6,273 nucleotides of DNA from Thermodesulfovibrionales bacterium (GTDB lineage Bacteria > Nitrospirota > Thermodesulfovibrionia > Thermodesulfovibrionales > SM23-35). The notes under the pieces are model-generated. The model saw only the letters and a program-made list of their open reading frames with translations, did not search any database and was not told the origin of the DNA. Both the position numbers and the translations under genes were made by a program. This document shows, one piece after another, positions 5,809-6,273 of the stretch (positions are counted from its first letter, which is position 1; every line of letters begins with the position of its first letter). The stretch spans positions 1 through 6,273 of the forward strand of contig JAGVMY010000053.1 in assembly GCA_020053565.1 (NCBI GenBank), in the 5' to 3' direction.

Positions 5809-6217
5809 AGCTCTTGTTCTCAGGAAAATTGAAAGAATCGAGATATACCTCAAACAGATCCGACAGAAAAAGGATTCCGGGATTGAAAAATTTAAAAAAG
5901 ACAAAGACCTCCAGAGCATCGTCCTCTTTAATCTAATGCAGTCAATACAGGCATCTATAGACATAGGTGCTCATATAATAAGTGATTCGGGATGGGAAGT
6001 GCCAGGCTCACAGGCAGACATATTCGAGATCCTCGCCGATAGAAAAGTTATTGATAAACCTTTGTCAAAGAAGATGATCCAAATGGTCGGATTCAGAAAC
6101 AGAATTATTCACGAATATGAAAAGATAGACCTTAAGATCGTCCATGCAGTTTGGAGGAAAAATATAAATGATATTGAAAAATTCTGTAAAGCGGTTGTAT
6201 TGAAGTTCGGGCTTTAA
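5798..6217 (+). CDS. hepT: HepT-like HEPN-domain toxin (DUF86 family)
   Basis: This 139-residue helical HEPN protein is of the DUF86/HepT type, a predicted RNA-cutting toxin. The signature FRNRIIHEYEKID (99-111) contains Rx4HxY: R100 and H105 are the predicted catalytic residues and Y107 is the tyrosine that MntA-type enzymes adenylylate. An upstream helix with FNLMQSIQASIDIGAHII (44-61) is typical of the family. The TTG start at 5798 is supported by GGGAGG at 5786-5791 and gives an 11-base overlap with mntA, so the pair is coupled with antitoxin first. The product would act in the cytoplasm as a dimer, held by MntA. No motif residues appear damaged, so the module looks intact. No terminator is seen before the window ends. 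Confidence 0.9.
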   Translation: MVDKALVLRKIERIEIYLKQIRQKKDSGIEKFKKDKDLQSIVLFNLMQSIQASIDIGAHIISDSGWEVPGSQADIFEILADRKVIDKPLSKKMIQMVGFRNRIIHEYEKIDLKIVHAVWRKNINDIEKFCKAVVLKFGL

Positions 6218-6232
6218 GGGAATGGATAAAGG

Positions 6233-6273
6233 CATGAAGGCGGCTGCGCAGTTTGTCACAATTGCGGGTTTAC
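6233..6273 (+). repeat. direct repeat, copy 2 (fragment of the nrdJ 3' end at the window edge)
   Basis: Sixteen bases after hepT the sequence again encodes HEGGCAVCHNCGF, the tail of NrdJ, and continues to the edge of the window. It differs from copy 1 at 6235 (T for C) and 6241 (C for A). Both are third codon positions and both are synonymous (His and Gly). In that frame a TAA lies at 6227-6229, so only a tail fragment is present, not another nrdJ. The pattern suggests the original or a donor nrdJ end left behind after insertion of the toxin-antitoxin cassette. An assembly break at the repeat cannot be excluded. Confidence 0.85.

Overview
The window is a compact, bacterial-style stretch with moderately AT-rich DNA. 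All genes lie on the + strand, mostly with tiny gaps or short overlaps. The protein set (AmmeMemoRadiSam genes with export signals, a coenzyme B12-dependent class II ribonucleotide reductase, and a MNT/HEPN toxin-antitoxin pair) suggests an anaerobic or microaerophilic bacterium. A Nitrospirota (Thermodesulfovibrio-like) or deltaproteobacterial-type lineage would fit, but that is an inference from general resemblance, not a database result.

Region 1 (1-2592) is an AmmeMemoRadiSam operon. It holds a radical SAM enzyme (amrS), a 65-residue protein that is essentially a twin-arginine signal peptide plus a short tail, and a fusion of the Memo (AmrB) and AMMECR1 (AmrA) domains behind an N-terminal hydrophobic signal. 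The genes are separated by 1 base and then overlap by 4 bases, so they are probably translationally coupled. The last ten residues of the small Tat protein look like the segment normally found at the start of AmrS proteins, which the AmrS here lacks.

Region 2 (2593-2933) is a 341-base intergenic space. It contains a roughly 120-base element bounded by 17-base inverted arms with two nested hairpins (2627-2747), an AT-rich hairpin, and a strong sigma70-type promoter. The 17-base spacer of that promoter contains a perfect 16-base palindrome of the NrdR-box type. A weaker box-like site lies 42 bases further on.

Region 3 (2934-5375) is the NrdR-type-controlled unit: a 60-residue cysteine-rich protein of unknown function followed by nrdJ, the class II ribonucleotide reductase, with all expected catalytic residues and a C-terminal redox/zinc-ribbon tail.

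Region 4 (5376-6273) is a MntA/HepT-type toxin-antitoxin pair starting 4 bases after nrdJ. Right after it, the window ends inside a second copy of the last codons of nrdJ (39 of 41 bases identical, both differences synonymous). The cassette is therefore flanked by direct repeats of the nrdJ 3' end, as if it had been inserted there with restoration or duplication of the gene tail. An assembly break at the repeat is the alternative.
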